The position numbers and the translations under genes were made by a program. A stretch of 64,000 nt of DNA from Plotosus lineatus (lineage: Eukaryota > Chordata > Actinopteri > Siluriformes > Plotosidae). The DNA is taken from the NCBI GenBank assembly GCA_024760905.1, contig CM045734.1, forward strand, positions 43,388,564 to 43,452,563. The letters are read 5' to 3'. Below are positions 1 to 14,000 of the stretch, in pieces. Each line of letters begins with the position of its first letter. The first letter of the stretch is position 1. The notes beneath the pieces are model-generated. The model was not told the origin of the DNA and made no database searches. It was given only the letters and a program-made list of their open reading frames with translations.

Positions 1-282
1 GCTGCTCCTATTTATAGCTCGCTGATTGCTGATTGCTGAATGGAAACAGGTGCCCTCTCTGGACCTCACCTGCAGGTAGCAGCCACGCCCTTTACCAGCG
101 CTTGCAATGAATGAAAAGAGAGTTAACGCCTCCAGCCAGCACAGACCATAACAAATAAGATCTATTTTATTAAACTTTATTTATTAATCTTATTTATTTT
201 TTATTTTTCTATACTTTTTGAAAGCCAACGTATAATCGAGAACGACTTAACTCGAAACAACTTAAGCCGAGGTGTACCTGTA
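1..282. mobile_element. end of a pogo-like inverted-repeat element (cut by window edge)
   Basis: Bases 8-150 match 32318-32466, inside the element at 31946-32897 (TTTATAGC.CGCTGAT, AGCCACGCCC, AGCACAGACCAT). The block ends at 281 with AAGCCGAGGTGTACCTG before TA, the right terminus of a Tigger/pogo-type inverted repeat. Confidence 0.45.
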
Positions 283-639
283 TTTGGCTTTATATCAACA
301 ATTGTTGAAAACAGTTGATTTTGTGTCGGAAATTTATCGTTTAAAGAAATTGATTATTTTATCACACTGACTTCTGTACTGACCTTGAATTCATATTTTG
401 ATTGGCTTTTATGTGTAGAACATTGATTATTTAAGGAAATGTTTTATTTTACCTTGCTACATTAATCTATAATGATTTGAACTTGAAACTTTTAGTCATA
501 TTATGAACATTGGATTGCCGTGTTTGGAACAATATACACTATATGTGTTGAAAGTGCCGTTAAACCCCATTCATTCATTCATGCAATCCAATGAGCAGTC
601 CTGTGGCAAAAGTGGTGGTTTGCCTTTTGTGTTCCTCTG

Positions 640-713
640 CAGTATATGAGATAGACTACAGCCTATCTCAGCCAACATCAGGTGAAGGCAGGGTACACCC
701 TGAACAGGGCTAG

Positions 714-750
<37 letters not shown>

Positions 751-950
751 CCATTGACAGTCACACCTAGGATCAATTTTGATCGGCCAATTCGCCTAAT
801 GTGCATGTCTTTGGACTGTGACAGGAAACCAGAGTACCTTGGAGGAAACCTCTGCAATCATATGGAGAACATGCAAACTCCACTCGAACCAGGTCCTTCT
901 TGCTATGAGGCAGACGTACTAACCACTGTGCCACCTTGTAGCCCTAAAGA
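640..950 (-). mobile_element. SINE-D copy
   Basis: The commonest repeat of the window. In reverse orientation it reads GGCTGGAGCC, GGGTACACCCTGAACAG, a CA microsatellite, TTTGGACTGTG, GAACATGCAAACTCC and GCTAACCACTGTGCCACC. The last part, reverse complemented, is a tRNA-like head with GGTTCGA-type B box. A (CA)n at 718-750 interrupts it. Confidence 0.7.
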
Positions 951-1195
951 CGATATCTAAGAAAATAAATATATACAATGGTTCTTAAAAGCTTGTGCGC
1001 CGTTTACATTTTTCTGTATGATATGCATTTCTCATCATACATAATCAGATTTTCACAGAAGTCCTGCACGGGATCCAAATTAAATAAACTATCCAAATAT
1101 CATATTTTGTAATTTAATAAGTAAAATGGTCCAGCATTACATATATCTGAGTGACAATACTGATATGTAAAACTGTAGGATTAGCAGTTGAGTTT

Positions 1196-1545
1196 GTCTG
1201 TTTTCCTTTCGGCTTTTTCCCTTTTACTCGGGAGTCGCCACAGCAAATCATCTGATTTGCACGTTTGATTTGGCAGAGGTTTTTACGTCGGATGCCCTTC
1301 CTGTCACAACCCTTTTTAGCAAGGGACAGAAACACGCTGACGACTTTGCCGCTACTCTTTACGAAAGTCAGCAATGGTTCTTTTACATGCCTCTCACCAT
1401 AGACAGTGAGAGACATGGCCCGCCTTTGATAACCCAGTTAGCCGTACTGGGGGGGACAGTGATAACCTTGTGGAGAGTGGGACTCGATCCCCCAACCTTT
1501 GGATCAGCGATCCAGTGCCCTATACCACTAGACCACCACTGCCCC
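1196..1545 (-). mobile_element. SINE-A, full length with 13-bp target duplication
   Basis: tRNA-derived SINE in reverse. The 3' tail (CCTTTCGGC...GTCGCCACAGC) comes first and the tRNA-like head last (GGTCTAGTGGTATAGGG A-box region and GATCGAGTCCC B box when reversed). AGCAGTTGAGTTT flanks it at 1183-1195 and 1546-1558, showing retrotransposition. Confidence 0.85.
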
Positions 1546-1737
1546 AGCAGTTGAGTTTAAAACTGTGAAAATGTAGCAAAGTGTTTTCAATCATCGGACG
1601 ATAAAAAGGTGATTGGTGGGAATCCTTTTTTATTTAAAGGAGGGCGATCTATCAAAGTCTGAGTACAACATGCTTGTAGAAATTGTGGCACAAGGCACAA
1701 ACAGGAGATTTTTGAGAATGAGCTGTTGAGGCTCATT

Positions 1738-1960
1738 GTATCCTTTTTAGCAAGGGACAGAAACACGCTGACGACTTTGCAGCCTCCTCTTTAAAGTCAG
1801 CAATGATTCTTTTACATGCCTCTCACCATAGACAGTGAGAGACATGGCCTTCCTTTGATAATCCAATTAGCTGCACTGGGGGGACAGCAATAGCAATCAT
1901 ATTGGGGCATGAATCCCTGACCTTGGGATCAGTAATCCAGCATCAGTCCACCATTGACCA
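1738..1960 (-). mobile_element. SINE-A, old tail-truncated copy
   Basis: Matches the middle and head of SINE-A (AGCAAGGGACAGAAACACGC through GGGATCAGTAATCCAGCA) with many substitutions. The tail is lacking. Confidence 0.7.
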
Positions 1961-2085
1961 ATATTGTATAACACGATTTTATAAAATCAGAATTTTTATA
2001 AAAATCATCCCTATAATTTTCTTTTTGTCAAATTCTATACTGTTTTTTACTCACTTGCCATACCAAGTAAACATATGTTTATATA

Positions 2086-2555
2086 CAGGGATCCCTCACT
2101 TTCCGCAGTTAATTGAGACCAAAATCCCCACGTGATCACCCCCCCCAACCCCCTTGACTGATGTATATGTACATGTATACAATATCAATAAATACATAGT
2201 CACTGCTATAGATGCTTATAATAACAATTAAACATTAAAAAAATAATGCATAAGATGTAAATAAAATATAAATACACACACATACAGATGCGCACGTGCA
2301 CACGCAGATGTTCGTGCATGCACTCAGATGCGCACCTAACAACAATGTAACTAGTTTTGATGAGAGGTTTTGGGTTATTTTTTGTTGGTTTAGGGTTTTT
2401 GTTGCATAACTGGCCTTGTTTTTGTGGCATTTTCCTTAACTTTTCCCCCTATTCTTCCTTATTTTTTAATTTGCTGAATATTTAAAAAAAAAAAAAAAAA
2501 AAAAAATGCGATGCACTGAAGCCGCATGGTAGCGCGAAGTAGCGAAGGATTCCTG
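2086..2555 (-). mobile_element. MITE-G copy 1
   Basis: Inverted-repeat element flanked by TA. The left end is CAGGGATCCCTCAC and the right end GAAGGATTCCTG. Marker internal words are TTTATTTACATC/GATGTAAATAAAA, GTGAGGTGCGCATCTGAG and GAAGCCGCATG. It is opposite in orientation to copies 2, 3, 5 and 8. No transposase is encoded. Confidence 0.75.
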
Positions 2556-2573
2556 TATATACTGTATACATAT

Positions 2574-2578
<5 letters not shown>

Positions 2579-2634
<56 letters not shown>
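2579..2634. repeat. (GT)n microsatellite
   Basis: About 27 perfect GT units 70 bp inside the intron after window exon 29 in transcript sense. Confidence 0.98.
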
Positions 2635-2638
<4 letters not shown>

Positions 2639-2705
2639 ATATATTGCTTTGAGTGTCTGTAACAGTGCATATTATACATGAAGATGTATAGTAAGTGAAT
2701 TTTAC

Positions 2706-2808
2706 CAATCAGTGACTCCATGTCAGGAACATCTCCCAAGTCATCCAGGAGTTCGTGCAGAAGATCACGGGGCTCTGGAGCAATGGCCTCCTTGTGCTCC
2801 AGTACAAG
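2706..2808 (-). CDS. iqgap2: iqgap2 exon (window exon 29): RasGAP C-terminal domain
   Basis: 103 nt encoding [20 protein letters not shown] then [15 protein letters not shown]. The acceptor is CCACAG/CTT and the donor ATTG/GTAAAA, phase 1. The next exons (linker and the rest of RGCT) are not found in bases 1-2705 and must lie beyond the window edge. Confidence 0.95.
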
Positions 2809-5267
2809 CTGTGGGATAAACATGAGCAAAACTCTTTATACATTGTATTGTGGTAACATGTTAAAGAGTCAAGTCAGTGCGGTATCTCCAACCAAACCTG
2901 AGATGTGTACAGTCTATTCTTGTATTTTGCTTTCCAAAGCTAACTCAAAACAGATTCACCAACTGACCCTTTTTTGATGACATGTGCTGAAAATCTGTTA
3001 TCTCTGTCAGCAGTAGGGAAGTCTGGTGCAAGGAAGTCAGCCAATATAAAGACAAAGCTTCAGCAGTTCACAGTGGTGGCATGCAAAGATAATAGGCTGT
3101 TTCATCCAATATTCCCACAACTTCAAACCAAAACACCATGAACCTCTCCCATCCTTTTCACCAACAACATTGAGAAACACAAGCAAGCTAGGTAGTCTTC
3201 TGTAGCTTAGTTATTAATGCTATGATGTTCTTCGTACAGTGACATGTGTCAATTTTGGAAACAGAAAAAAGGAGATAAATCATAAAATATAACAAATGTT
3301 AATATTTGTCAAGTGATATGCATTACAAACTCTTTTACCGGTCGAATTCAATATTAAAAATGTTTTTTTCAATAAAGAATAGCAGAATTTTAATACGTCC
3401 CATTCAGACATAGGGAGGAGCTGCACGGTGAGGCAGCACTTTGCTGTGCCTCTCAGTGGATTGTGAAATCCCTTACAAACTTTGCTGGTATGCGATGCAA
3501 ATAGTGGGTCGCTTCAAACACTCTGATTATACACTCTGCCATTTCATAATCTGGATAATGTATAAAATGTATTTCTGTAATGGGTTTAGTTGCAGAATAA
3601 TCATAAAGCAAGAAAAAATTGACTCGGTGAGGCGAACAGTACCCTTGACTCATGGGAGAGTGTGCTTGTGAGCCCATTAATTCTTGCACAGCCTACACTC
3701 TTCTTAGTTTGTAGTTTATATTTCCTTTACAATCCACCTTATCAAAATGGAAGAATTACATTTCCAAGCTGAGAATATTCGCAAATATGCACTTTTAATC
3801 AAAACAAGAGGTTGTAAAGAAAGGAAGACCAACACAGGTGGAATAAAATTTAACCTCAAATTAAATATACATCACATGTTTGTGTAAAGAATGCTGATAT
3901 GAGATATAAAACACAACACAGTTATCAATTTGAGTGAAATTGTATTTGTAAATCTGACACTAAAAGAGGTCAGCGCCTCACCAGCTGGCAACCACACTGC
4001 ATGCCACTGCTTTCTTAGTCTAAATCTTAAACCTCTACCACAAAGGCCAAAAAACAAGAAATGAAGATTCAATCAGTGCTTTTAAAAAACTGCCCAGCCT
4101 TTTTCACAAATAATGGTGGCAAAGAATATATTTGTCTATATTTGCTGAAGGCTGATATTCCTGGAAAGCAATATGTGGAGAAGTGCTCAGTTTTTTTTTT
4201 TTTTTAACAAGTGATTGTTATCCCATCTGCTTTGCATTTAAGATGATGCACTGTATATGCACCACCCTGGACTTCTTGGGAGAAAATGTACAATCCACCA
4301 ACGACAAGTCTTTTTCCATGAGCAACACTAGAGACATTAATTTTCCATGTGCAAAACTCCCTTCTCTCAAACCATCCACTATGCTGGCTACAAAAGATTT
4401 TGTCTACTGTTACACAGTGTATTTCGAGGATAATAGAATTTGTAACATACAATCATGTTTGCCGTGGTCAAATTTGCTCCTGGTGAGGATTGGGGTCCGC
4501 CAAGGCTGTCCTTTGTCACTGATTCTGTTCATAAATTTTCTGGTCAGAATTTCTTGGCACAGCCAAGGTGTTGAGGGGTTCTGATTTGGTGGCGACAGGA
4601 TCTTGTCTCCACTTTATGCGGATGATGCTGTCTTTCTGGTTTCATCATGCTGGGACCTCCAGCTCACATTGGAGGAATCCGCAGCCAAGTGTGAAGTGGC
4701 TGGGATAAGAATCAGCACCTCCAAGTCCAAGGCCAGCATCTTCTGTGTCTGGAGGAGGTGTTGCCACAAGTGGAGTAAGGGTCATGTTCATGAGTAAGGG
4801 AAAGATGGAGTGGGGGATTCACAGGCATCTGCTGTAAAATGGAGCTTGTACCGGTTCGTTGTGGTGAAGAGGGAGCCGAGTCGTAACACAAAGCTCTCAA
4901 TTTATCAGTCAATCTCCGTTCCAACCCTCACCTATGGTCATGAGTTTTGGGTAGTGGCCAAAAGAACAAGCTCACAGATACAAGTGGCTGAAATGAGCTT
5001 CTTCCGCAGGGTGGCAGGGCTCTCTCTCCCTTAGGGATATGGTGAGAAGCTCAGTCATGCAAGAGGAGCTCGGAATAGAACTGCTGCTACCCCGCAATGA
5101 GAGGAGCCAGGTGAGGTGGCTTGGGCATCTGGTTAGCATGCCTCTTGAACGCTTCCCTGGTGTGGTGTTTCAGGCATGTCCAACCAGGAAGAGAGACTCT
5201 GGGGTCGACCCAGAAAATGGTGGAGAATATGTCTGAATATATATCTCGGCTGGTCGGGGAATGCATC

Positions 5268-5323
<56 letters not shown>

Positions 5324-5540
5324 CGAAAAGCTGGATGAAGTGTCTGGGGAGAGGGACGTCTTGACCTCACTGCTTATAGAAGAGGAAGTTGATGACAAAC
5401 ACATGTTCACATTAAATCAGCTCAGCATCATATACAGTGATGGAGATACATAACTAGATGATGGAACAATTGATGGTGAAAGGAGCTTGGATGATTTCTA
5501 AAGCACTCTCTCTACAGAGGAAACAAAAATAGCATCCATG

Positions 5541-5596
<56 letters not shown>

Positions 5597-5880
5597 CCCA
5601 AGTGGACTCATGGACATTCTTACCGAATGAGTGTTGATGATCTCTTCTATGGAGATGTAGATGACAGGCTTGCTAAGTGTCACCATGTCCGAGTACTCAT
5701 CCACATTAAACTTCTCTTCTGGAGCTGGGACGTCACATGCAGCCTGAAAGAATATTCTGGAAAGTGGAACACACATGGAGTTTATTATTGAAGGAAAATG
5801 ATTATTCTACCACAGTATGTGATGGTCATCATGTGAAAATAATAAAATTGAATTTACAGTCAACATGACTCACAAGTGAA

Positions 5881-5917
<37 letters not shown>

Positions 5918-7524
5918 AAAGTCATGACACACCTCCCTCCTCTTTGCTGACTGCAAGCTTCAACACAAAGGCAGTTTCTCTTTGTTCCCATGAATTTCCA
6001 CTTCTAATAACCCTGTACTGGTCACAATTGTATGTGAGCGCTCTACCTGTCCTTACTATATTTACATTTTTTAAATTTCCCAAGAACGTCAAAGAAGCCA
6101 GTCAAAATTAGACTTCAGCTTCTGGATTGGAAATTAAAGCAGTTAAGACAAAGAATTGGGGTATTCACTCACACACTCATTGCTTGACTGCTTTATCCTT
6201 CTTTTTGGGACACTGGGAGGCTGGAGCCTATTTCAACCATCACTGGGCAAAGGCAGATACAACTTGAATTGATGAGAATAAATTAAAGCACTCCATAAAG
6301 TCTTCTCCAGCACATCCCGAAAGGTTTCAACGGAATGAAGGTCAAGACTATGGTGTGCCATTACATATGTGAAAATGATTCCTCGTGCTCCCTGAAGCAC
6401 TCTTCCATAATCTGAGTCCCCATTTTACATCCGTGTCATCAGAGAAGAAAAAGTATATTGATGTGATAGCCTGCGTTTTCAGTACATTGAGCTCATCAGC
6501 TGACTTCATTTTATTGCCACATTAATGTTGCTGAGCCTCGACGCGATGAACTGGAGCAACGATACCATGGAGAATACATGCTGTGATCAAGGCTCAATGC
6601 ACGCCGTCAAAAAAATTAAAGAGTGGTATTTTTTTTTTTTTTTTTTTGCTGGACAATGTATGATTTAGTCATTTCAACATAGACCAGCAAAGGAGATCCT
6701 ACCCAGCATTAATATGATGTTCTGGGAAGTAGTGGTTGAGTTGTTAAGGCTCTGGATTACTCATCAGAATGTCAGAGGTTCAAGCCCCAGTACCACCATT
6801 CACCTACTGTTGGGCCCTTGAGAACTTAACCCTCAACTGCTGTTATATAAATGAGATCTTTAAAAAGTGTAAATCGCTCTGGACAAGAGTGTCCGCCAAA
6901 TGGCATCAATATAAAGGCTCTTACTGATGTGATGTATTTATATAATATTATAATATATATAAATGTATTTATATAATATCTCACCTGAATTTCTGGTAGG
7001 TGGATGAGATATAACTGTTCATGGGTCTGAGGTGGTCACTCTCACCCTCAAACAGTTTATTTGCAGCAGCGTGCTGCAACATCTTGGCCACAGAACCCAG
7101 GTTCCTCCGCTGCTCTGAATGCAGCTGCCCTCCTGCAGCCATGTCGATGATGTCAAACCCATCTGGAGCAACTATAGCTGGGTTCATGTACCGGTAATAA
7201 AGAAGGTTTCCAACAATCTGTTTGAAAATTAAAAGTACAGAAAGAACAGATCTATTGCACAAATTTAAACAAAATAAAGTGGTCATGTTTAGTGTCGCCC
7301 CACACCCTGGTTCCCAAAATGCAGTATGAAACATATGGATCGCTGGTGAAATGATTTTACAGGTTACCTTCAATAGATCATCATCAGATGAATCTGGAAA
7401 TTTCTCATGAAGTGTATCCTTTAGAACTTTAGCAACATATCTCATCCCGTAACTGCATGACAACAGAAGGGGATGGGTGAAAAAAACAAGACAAACCATA
7501 TAAAAGAATTACTTACAACCTACG

Positions 7525-7594
<70 letters not shown>

Positions 7595-7983
7595 TATTAA
7601 CTAAATTGTCAATAATTTATCCATTCTTCTATTCTTCAAATAGTTCCGCATTGAAATAAAAATAGGCAGGTCATGCTGTATTTGAAAGTTCAAAATAATA
7701 ACACTGCCCCCTAGTGTTTGATGAACTTTAAAGTATCTCTCATCTTTTAATTTTTTTTAGCTTTACAATTTTACTATTTTAACAAATAATAGAGCTTACG
7801 GGATATCATCCACTGAAGACATAATGGAGCTGAGCACTTTGTCTGTGACGGTACGCAGTGTCTGAGTAGATGTCTCCAGCTTGTCCCTCACTTCCTCATG
7901 TGACAGGGCCTGTCCCACTGTCACCTCATAGGGAAGGTTACTGAAAAAGGAAGAAAAATTAATTTGATTTTCTGTAATACATA

Positions 7984-8050
<67 letters not shown>

Positions 8051-11000
8051 CTGTGTGTGTGTGTATATACAATGTATCATAACTTGCCTCGCTTCTCCTG
8101 TGGCAGTCTCTATTTGGTTGACCCAGGCCTTGTAGATGTCTACAGGGTTAGTGTTTATAGCCAGGGACTTGTTCTCAATGATATCCTTCACCACTGGGGA
8201 GAGAAGCTGACGGAGAGCATTCTGACCTCGAGCACCTCGGTTAAAGCTCACGACCATCTTAATGACTGTTGGGTTGCCAGTGACTATGTCCTGGATTTGA
8301 TCTACTTTTGACCTGGTCATATGATTACAAGAGTATTACATGAGTTCAAAAATAGATCTGTTTTGTTTAAGCATACTGTCAGTTAACATTTTAGTATCAG
8401 TTCAATGCATCAATTCGAACAGATTATTGTTTTACTTTCACTTAGTTACTCACTCATTTGCCCAACTGCTTAATCCAACAAGGCCACGGGAAGTCTGGAG
8501 CCTATCTCAGCTGACAAAGGCGGGGTACACCCTAAATAGCTCACCAGAACATCACAGGGCCAGCCTACACAACCATTTACTCATACCTAAGGGCAATTTG
8601 GAACAGCCAATTATGGTAATATGCATGGATTGGGACTGTGGGAGAAAAACCAGAGCACCCAGAGGAAACCCATGCAAGCCTCACGCAAAAACACTGAGTC
8701 CGGGAGTCGAAGTCAGGACCTTCTTACTGTGAGGCAGGCATGCTATGCTTAAACCACTGTGCCCCTTTATTTTATTATTTTTCTACTTTAAATCAATGTT
8801 TAGTGAAACGTGCCATGAAAGATAAAGTAAAGATAAAATGAGGGTTAACTTCTGCTGAATCATTCAGTATTGCAGCCACTTCAGATTTTTTACTACAGGG
8901 ATCCCTCACTACTTCGCGCTTCAATTCATGTGGCTTCAGTACATCGCGTTTTTTTTTAATATTCATCGACTTAAAAAATAAGGAAATTAAGGAAGAATAG
9001 GTGAAAAAGTTAAGGAAAATGCCACAATTATGCAAAAAACAAAAAAACAAAAACAAAAAACCCCCAAACAAACAAAAACAACCCTAAACCTCCCATCAAA
9101 ACTACTGTACTTACATTGTTGTGAGGTGCGCATCTGCATGCATGCGCGTTTGTATGTTTGTGTACGTATTTATATTTTATTTATATCTTATTCAATATTT
9201 TTGAAAATGCAGCCATGAGGCACTAACCAGTGTCTCTCCCCCCTTATGCCGGTCCCAAGCCCGGAGAAATGCAGAGGGTTGTGTCAGGAAGGGCATCCGA
9301 CGTAAAACCAATGCCAAACTTTTGATACAAATCAGAAGTATTACCCCCATACCGGATCGGTCGAGGCCCGGGTTAACAACGACAGGGTGCTGATGTAAAT
9401 TGGACTACTGTTGGTCGAAGACGTCGAACAAGTAGAGGCGGGAGGCGTGTCCGTAGGCAGAGAGAAAAGTGTCCGGTGTGATGTGTGACAGGAGAGTGTC
9501 AGCAAGAATGAAAGGAAAAGTGTACAAGACGGTGGTGAGGCCAGCGATGTTGTATGGCTTAGAAACAGTGGCGCTGAGGAAAAGCAGGAGGCAGAGCTGG
9601 AGGTAGTAGAGTTAAAAATGTTGAGATTCTCTTTGGGAGTAACGAGGATGGATAGGATCAGAGAGTATATCAGAGGGACGGCCCATGTAAGATGTTTTGG
9701 AGACAAAGTGAGAGAGGCTAGATTGAGATGGTTTGGACATGTACAGAGGAGGGATAGTGAGTATATTGGCAGTAGGATGCTGAGGTTGGAACTACCAGGC
9801 AGAAGGCCTCGAGGAAGACCAAAGAAGAGATTTATGGATGTGGTGAAGGAAGACATGAAGGTCGTTGGAGTCAGAAAAGAAGATGCAGAGGACAGGGTGA
9901 GATGGAGGCAGATGATTTGCTGTGGCGCTCCCTTCAGGGGAAATTCTGTGTGGTAGCGTGGGGATCTCGGTCCCAATTAAACACGGAGTGTGAGGGATGC
10001 CTGTATTAATACCCACATACAAACATAAAATATGAAAAAAGTAAAAAATGTATCAAAATACAATTCTCACTTGATCTCCTCTTTAAGCGCAGACTCAAAG
10101 AGCTTGAGCAGCAGGTATTCTTCACGCTGGTTTGAGGCGTAGTTATACAGAGTGAAAATCACTGTGTCCATGAATTTAGTGGACTTGTTCTGAGGCATCT
10201 GGAAGATGAGCTTGGCCAAATATGATGGATGTGTCTGTTTCAATAACAGAAAATAAATAACATTGGATAACTGAATAAAACTACATTATTACATTTGTAT
10301 TGTGTGTTCATCATGTGTTATTTAAAAATATAGTTCAGGTTATACAACTTAAGGTAAACCTGAACTTTTGAATCTGTAACAATCGGTCACACCCTCACCT
10401 GTAGCAGGTAAAACAAATGCTGGTAAGCCTCCAGTCTCTTCCTCTTCTCTTTACTTAGGCCTTTGATGCCCTGCTTATCTATTGTAGCCACATCGTCCTT
10501 AGTCTTTTTGGACTTCATCTTCTTACTGAGTGACACCACATCCTGTTCAAACAGTAATATTTATGTTTTATTCATTTTTTTAACTAAAACAAAGTATGTC
10601 TGTCTTCCTTTCGGCTTTTTCCCTTTTACTCGAGAGTCGCCACAGCGAATCATCTGATTTGCACGTTTGATTTGGCAGAGGTTTTTACGTCGGATGCCCT
10701 TCCTGTCACAACCCTTTTTAGCAAGGGACAGAAACACGCTGACGACTTTGCAGCTACTCTTTACGAATGTCAGCAATGGTTCTTTCACATGCCTCTCACC
10801 ATAGACAGTGAGAGACATGGCCGCCTTTGATAACCCAGTTAGCTGCACTGGGGGGGACAGTGACAACCTTGTGGAGAGTGGGACTCGAACCCCCAACCTT
10901 TGGATCAGCGATCCAGCGCCCTATACCTCTAGACCACCACTTCTTTTCCTTTCGGCTTTTCCCTTCAGGGGTCGCCACAGCGAATCATCTGCCTCCATCT

Positions 11001-14000
11001 CACCCTATCCTTTGCATCTTATACTCTTACACCAACGACCTTCATGTCCTCCTTCACCACATCCATGAATCATCTCTTTGTCTTCCTCTAGGCCTTCTGC
11101 CTGATAGTTCCAGCCTCAGCATCCTATTACCAATATACTCACCATCCCTCCTCTGTACATGTCCAAACCATCTCAATCTAGCCTCTCTGACTTTGTCTCC
11201 AAAACGTCTTACATGTACTGTCCCTCTGATGTACTCATTCCTAATCCTATCCATCCTCGTTACTCCCAAAGAGAACCTCAACATTTTCATCTCTGCTACC
11301 TCCAGCTCTGCCTCCTGTCTGTTCCCCAGGGCCACTGTTTCTAACCCATACAACATCGTTGGCCTCAACACCGTCTTGTACACTTTTCCTTTCATTCTTG
11401 CCGATACCCTCCTATCACACATCACACCGGACACTTTTCTCCATCCATTCCAACCTGCCTGCACATGCTTCTTGACCTCTTTTCCACACTCCCCATTGCT
11501 CTGGATTGTTGAGCCTAAGTACTTAAAATCCTCCACCTTTCTTATCTCTGCTCCCTGTAATCTCACTGTTCCTCTTGGGTCCTTGTCATTCATGCACATG
11601 TATTCTGTCTTACTGCTAATCTTCATTCCCCTCCTTTCGAGGGCATACCTCCACCTCTCTAGATTTTCCTGCACTTGTTCTATGCTCTCACTACAGATCA
11701 CAATGTCATCTGCAAACATCATAGTCCATGGGGAATCTTGTCTAACCTCGTCTATCAGCCTGTCCATCACCATAGCAAACAAGAAGGGGCTGAGAGCTGA
11801 CCCTTGATGCAGTCCCACCTATACCTTGAACTCTTCTGTCACACCGACAGCACACCTCACCACTGTCTTACATCTCTCATACATGTCCTGCACCACTCTA
11901 ACATACTTCTCTGCCACTCCAGACTTCCTCATGCAATACCACAGTTCTTCTCTCGGCACCCTGTCATATGCTTTCTCCAGATCCACAAAGGCACAATGCA
12001 GCTCCCTCTGACCTTCTCTGTACTTCTCCATTAACATCCTCAAGGCAAACACTGCATCTGTGGTGCTCTTTCTTGGCATGAAACCAAACTGTTGTTCACA
12101 AATGCTGACCTCTGCCCTTAGTATAGCTTCCACTATTCTTTCCCATAACTTCATTGTATGGCTCCCAACTAAAACAAAGTATATTAGGGATAAAAAAAAA
12201 AATCAAGTTAATTTTATGTTTTGTTCATACCTGAAGTGTGATTCTATTTTTCACAAGCAGGCCAATTTTAATGTCCATCAAGTTCAAATCCTTCTCCATT
12301 TGCTGATTGGCACGAATCTTAGTTACCACTTCTTCACGGAGATATATCACTTCCTGTTCCTCCTGCAGGTCAAGGTTACTCTGTTCCAGGAGATGAGCAA
12401 ATTTACGTACCACAGCCAGAGGAGGATCCTGAGCACTGGCTACAGCATACAGAAACAAAAGTTGTTTAATATGTCTGCACGACACCTTCGGAGCAGCAAT
12501 AAGTACTTGTTTTACTCACTGAGAGTTTTGTAATCATCTCTGGCTTTGTTTGCCTTTAGAAAAGCCTGAATCATAATGATTTCTTTTTCCTGTACACATA
12601 AAAGATAAAAGTTAACATTCACATTTTACTAATAATATACCATGAATGGAATCATATTACAATGTCATCAGTTTTAGATGTAAAGAAAATGATATTATAA
12701 TGAACAGTATTGGTTTTATATTATATATGGGTTTTTGAGTGTGTGTCAATCACCCTCATCTGCTTATCAGATAACTTACATGATCTTTGAAATACTGGAG
12801 TCTCTTTCGATACGCGCTTCTGGCACGCCACATTTTCACCAAAGACTGTAACTAAATTTGGAAAATAATAACAGAAAAATGCATCACAATTATAAGACAA
12901 GAGTGCAAACTTTGTGTTGTTTTCTAGCTGTGCCTCTCCTTTCTCTACCTCTCTCTGTGTTAGAAATAAGAAGGAGGAGCCTGATTATGCACTGGACAAC
13001 TTCTTGACAGTAAATAGGTTGTACACATCTTAAATAGATTCACAATATCAAATATCATTTTTTTCAGTAATTTTTTTAAAATCATATATTAGCATACCTA
13101 TAAATGTTTCATTCCAAGTGTATTTTGTTTATTGATTAAACTCTATCCTCAAATTGAATATGCAAATCATCATGACTCAGTTAATATTCAAATTCATAGA
13201 CATGCCATATGGCAATATTCAGAATATGTATTCTCCACTTTACCCTGAAAATAGTTGGAAGCACTACGAGACTCTATTTGTTTATGTGTGCATCTGAACA
13301 GTGGTCTGTGAGCCTTTCTCTTGTTTTCAGTTCCATTCTGAACAGATCTCGGTTCTGTTTCAAATTTACTTGCAATCATAGGCATGAAAATCTAGAGCAG
13401 CCTCTCCATGTCTATGCTTACAATCAATCACTCTTAAAAATAGGTGTGTTTGTGTAGTAGTGAGGTAAATAAGCATTCCTTCATTCATTTTCTAAGCTGC
13501 TGAATCCTAATTAGTGTCCCGAGGAGGCTGGAGCCTATTTCAGCAAACTCTGGGCAAAGGTGGGGTACACCCTGAACACCTTGCAAGGCCTAGCACCTAT
13601 ACAACCATTCAAACCCACACACACCTTGGGGCAATCTGAAACCGGCATTCAGTCTACTGTACATGTTTTTGGACTGCTGGAGGGATCCTGAGTTACCACA
13701 CACACAAGCACAGGGAGAAAATACAAATGCCACACAAGAATGCCCGGAGTCAAACCCGGGACCTTTTTGCTGTGAACATGTTAAGCACTGTGCCACGCCA
13801 GTGAAATAAATTATTTTCATTCAGCTAATATTTCATTTTATAGAGTATTACACTGGATAGAGGGCACCATGAGAGAGCAGAGGGCATCTCCTTCGTATCG
13901 ATTTATAATGCAGGTATAATGTTATAGTATTTTAATAAAGATTGTTTACCTTGACCACAGACTGCACATTGCTTTGTAATGTCTGTAGCCTGTCCTTGTA

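Noticed and set aside
1480..1548. tRNA gene-like sequence with A and B boxes, also at 10870, 24890, 27475, 35100 and 63060
   Set aside because: These are tRNA-derived SINE heads. They continue into a shared body and tail and are flanked by target duplications; the cloverleaf arms do not pair well.
1..2700. search for the next iqgap2 exon (DPN.PNK...LSKTEISL)
   Set aside because: The stretch is repeats and short non-matching frames; the exon is presumably beyond base 1.
11827..12034. plus-strand frames at 10827-12034 and 53686-54932
   Set aside because: Antisense shadows of the RTE reverse transcriptase on the minus strand.
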